Positions 16,698 through 18,812 of a stretch of 18,812 nucleotides of DNA are shown piece by piece. The translations under genes were made by a program, and so were the position numbers. Every line of letters starts with the position of its first letter. Within the stretch, counting starts at the first letter, position 1. Source of the stretch: Blastocatellia bacterium (GTDB taxonomy: Bacteria > Acidobacteriota > Blastocatellia > UBA7656 > JADIYM01); NCBI GenBank assembly GCA_016705245.1, contig JADIYM010000006.1, positions 1 to 18,812 of the forward strand. Reading direction: 5' to 3'. The notes below the pieces were generated by a model, which searched no databases, was not told the origin of the DNA, and saw only the letters and a program-made list of their open reading frames with translations.

Positions 16698-16736
16698 CGC
16701 TGTGGTAATGGAAGAAGGGCCACGGACGACATCAGA

Positions 16737-16785
16737 ACGGATCAACACGGATCAGAACCGGAGGGCTGGATCCGTGTTGATCCGT
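16737..16785. terminator. Perfect 17-bp inverted repeat between convergent genes
   Basis: ACGGATCAACACGGATC (16737-16753) and its exact complement (16769-16785) surround a 15-nt loop. It lies 40 nt after the stop of the plus-strand PPC gene and 22 nt beyond the stop of the minus-strand DUF4394 gene, so it could end transcription from both sides. It lacks a T-run. Its sequence belongs to the same repeat family as 13367-13533 and 5479-5497. Confidence 0.6.
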
Positions 16786-16806
16786 CTCTTTCGCGTGGAT
16801 CTGTGG

Positions 16807-18812
16807 TTACCGTCCGTCCCAGTCACCAGCCAGCGGGCGGAGCACCGGCGTGCCGTAGGTAAACGCGAAGTCGGCCATTGCTCCGGCACCATTCGTATTG
16901 GCTAGGAACCAGGCGGCGTTCGCCTGATTGTAGATGCCGACCGAGTCTGTGCCGTCGGCGTTCCAGTCACCCGCGATTGGCGTGGCGCCCGGCGCGCCGA
17001 ACGAGAACGGTGTGACGTCCGCCGGCCTCGTTCGAGTTCGAGTTGCGAAGGAAGAACGTCCCGGTCGCCGCGACGTAGATCCCGATCGTGTCGATGTTGT
17101 CGGCATTCCAGTCGCCGGGATCGGAATGGCGCCGCCGACGCTGAAGGTGAACACGAGATCCGCGGCACCTGCCGAGTTCGTGTTCTTCAGGAAGAAGTTC
17201 CCCGTCACCGGATCGTAGAGCCTGACGGTGTCGTCGCCGTCGTTGTCCCAGTCACCCGTGATCGGCATGGAAACCCGCAGCCCCGCAGGTCCGGAACGTG
17301 AACACCGGGAGGTCCGCGGGTCCATTCGAGTTGCCGTTGCGAAGGAAAACGCGCCCGACGTCGTGTCGTAGGATGCCGACCGTGCCGTCGCCGTCGCCGT
17401 CCCAGTCACCCTTCTTTGATCGGTACGACCGTCGCGCCGCCCGCCCGAAGACGAACGTGCTGTCGGCGCCGCCCGGAGTGTTCGAGATTCCGCTCGAAGA
17501 ACGCACCGGTCGCCGCGTCGTACCCGGCCGGACTGTCGACGCCTGCGGTCGCCGTGATCACGATCGAGAAGTCGACGAGCACGTCCGTCGTTGACGTTGC
17601 CGATCAGGCGCCGCGGCACCCGTGCCGAGATCGAGCCTGGAAGCCCAGGCTTGCACCGCCGGTGTAGGCGGAGAGGTACGGGTTCCCGCTTTCCCGTGGC
17701 GATGTCGAACCCGACGCTGGCGATGGAGACCGTAATCCTGAGCGACCCGACCAGGACGAGCGTTCCGTTGTTCGGCGGATTCTGCGAAGAGTCAGGTCAT
17801 CGCCGAATCGACGTCGTGAGCGTCGTCGAGCGCCCCGGCAGTTATTCGCGCAGGCCGCGGCGGCGACGTTTCCCACCGGGTTGAGATTTTCGTGTCCGTG
17901 TAAAGACGATCGCGCCCGTGTCCGATGGGCGCGCAGGTTCTGCTCGGCGTCCACACGATGCGTATCCGGTCCACCGTCGGATTGAAGTCGAACTCCCGAA
18001 GGCCGTACCGTTCAGCGCTGGCAAACGGTCCCGCGCCAACTGCCGCTGCTGCGCCCGTCATCAGGCTGATCTGCAGTATAGGTGGTTTGTACTGCCGAGG
18101 GCGTGCCGACCCGTCGCCGGGTGGAAGTCGATGCCGCGGAATCAGCTCACCGGCCTGGAGCCCGGTGATCTCTACCGTCGAGATCGATGATCCCCGGCGT
18201 CGCCGCGTTGAAGTTGATGAGATTGAACGCCGGCCCGGCCACCCAGCGTCACCCCGTAGGCGACCTCAGCAGACGCGGACGGCTATAAACGCGGATTTGC
18301 TCGCCTCCGCCGATCGTCGCGCCCTGACGAGCGACGCCGCGCCCGTCGCGAGGTTCATCGTAGTTCGTAGTTGAGCTTCGGCAGTGTGACGCATGGCGCT
18401 ATGCCGCGCGGCGCGACGTCGAGTTCGTCAGGCCCGTGGCGTTCACGCCGAGCGGGCCGACGGCGAACAACGTGCCGCTGTTCGGGGGGTCTGTATGAGC
18501 AGAAGGTCTGACGTCGAGTTTATGTCGTAGAGCGTCGTCACCGTCGCTCCAGCGAAGTTGTTGACGTAGGCAGCCGCTACGACGTCGGCCGGGTTCAGGT
18601 TCGTGTCCGTGAAACGACGGTGCCCGTGGCGTCAGGATGCGTGCGCAGGTTCTGTTTCGCGTCCGAGACGATCCGTATGCGACTCCACCGTCGGGTTGAG
18701 GCCGAAGCCGAAGTCCGTCCCCGAAAGCGCTGGCGTTACGGCCTCCAATTGCCGTCGCCAGGCGCTGCTGGCCGGGTCGATCCTGCAGATCCGGCTCGTG
18801 CCGCCGAGGCCG
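16807..18812 (-). CDS. Secreted protein with two DUF4394 domains and five 48-residue repeats, partial and heavily frameshifted
   Basis: The gene enters from the right edge and ends at a TAA at 16807-16809. The first DUF4394 domain (about 18812-18360) reads TPALSGTDFGFGFNPTVES, LNPADVVAAAYVNNFAGAT, VTTLYDINSTSDLLLIQT and SGTLFAVGPLGVNATGLTN in changing frames. The second (about 18330-17680) has NLATGAASLV, ITGLQAGELIP, FDFNPTVDRIRIV, NLRAH, NLNPVGNVAAAA and VGFDIATGK. DUF4394 domains are thought to be beta-propeller-like and extracellular. Five repeats of about 144 nt follow, near 17540, 17408, 17254, 17113 and 16971, with the pattern GDWxxDGxDTVGxYxxxTGxFFLxNxNxxGxADxxFxFG. These are similar to VCBS/FG-GAP-type repeats. 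The last residues are PLAGDWDGR. More than ten frame changes break it, the densest in the window. The signal peptide, if any, lies outside the window. Its role is unknown. Confidence 0.8.

Noticed and set aside
1..18812. CRISPR array, tRNA, rRNA, integrase or complete insertion sequence
   Set aside because: No regularly spaced repeats of CRISPR type, no cloverleaf or rRNA sequence, and no transposase or integrase motifs were seen. Repeats present are palindromic and scattered.

Overview
The window is high-GC bacterial DNA with strongly GC-biased third codon positions. It reads like an uncultured soil or sediment organism of the Acidobacteriota, Myxococcota or Binatota kind. The hints are a TetR-controlled molybdenum hydroxylase operon, long MalT-like LuxR regulators, secreted DUF4394 and PPC-type proteins, and several dispersed palindromic repeats. 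No marker gene allows a firm assignment. Almost every long gene is interrupted by single-base frame changes although codon bias and protein motifs continue across them. Most breaks are therefore probably draft-assembly indels; coordinates below span the repaired genes.

Left part (1-5450, all minus strand): one operon read from about 5414 down to the left edge. It encodes a TetR repressor, a [2Fe-2S] subunit, a molybdopterin-binding subunit, an FAD subunit that carries the extra cysteine loop of 4-hydroxybenzoyl-CoA reductase, and an XdhC-type cofactor-insertion protein cut by the window edge. The tetR start, a near-perfect operator and a promoter overlap, which predicts an autorepressed, leaderless transcript. 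The products would form a three-subunit aromatic-CoA-type hydroxylase/reductase plus its maturation factor. Two related hairpin repeats sit in the spacers on either side of the FAD gene.

Middle part (5450-9190): a degraded HNH endonuclease scrap, a Tat-exported PhoD-type alkaline phosphatase, a ParDE toxin-antitoxin pair with its own promoter, and the N-terminal half of a GNAT acetyltransferase that stops where the parD promoter begins.

Right part (9190-18812): a large MalT-like LuxR regulator, a 50-bp-arm inverted repeat, then a small hypothetical protein with a soluble orphan histidine kinase. Next come two tandem paralogous secreted proteins with PPC-type domains. Each is preceded by a similar leader of about 225 nt that may form a conserved RNA structure. 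A perfect inverted repeat separates them from a convergent minus-strand secreted protein that has two DUF4394 domains and five 48-residue repeats. This gene runs off the right edge.

The most unusual items are the duplicated structured leader, the overlapping operator/promoter/start of tetR, the apparent Glu-to-Gln change at the molybdenum active-site position, and the rich set of palindromic repeat families. No CRISPR array, rRNA, tRNA or complete transposon was seen.
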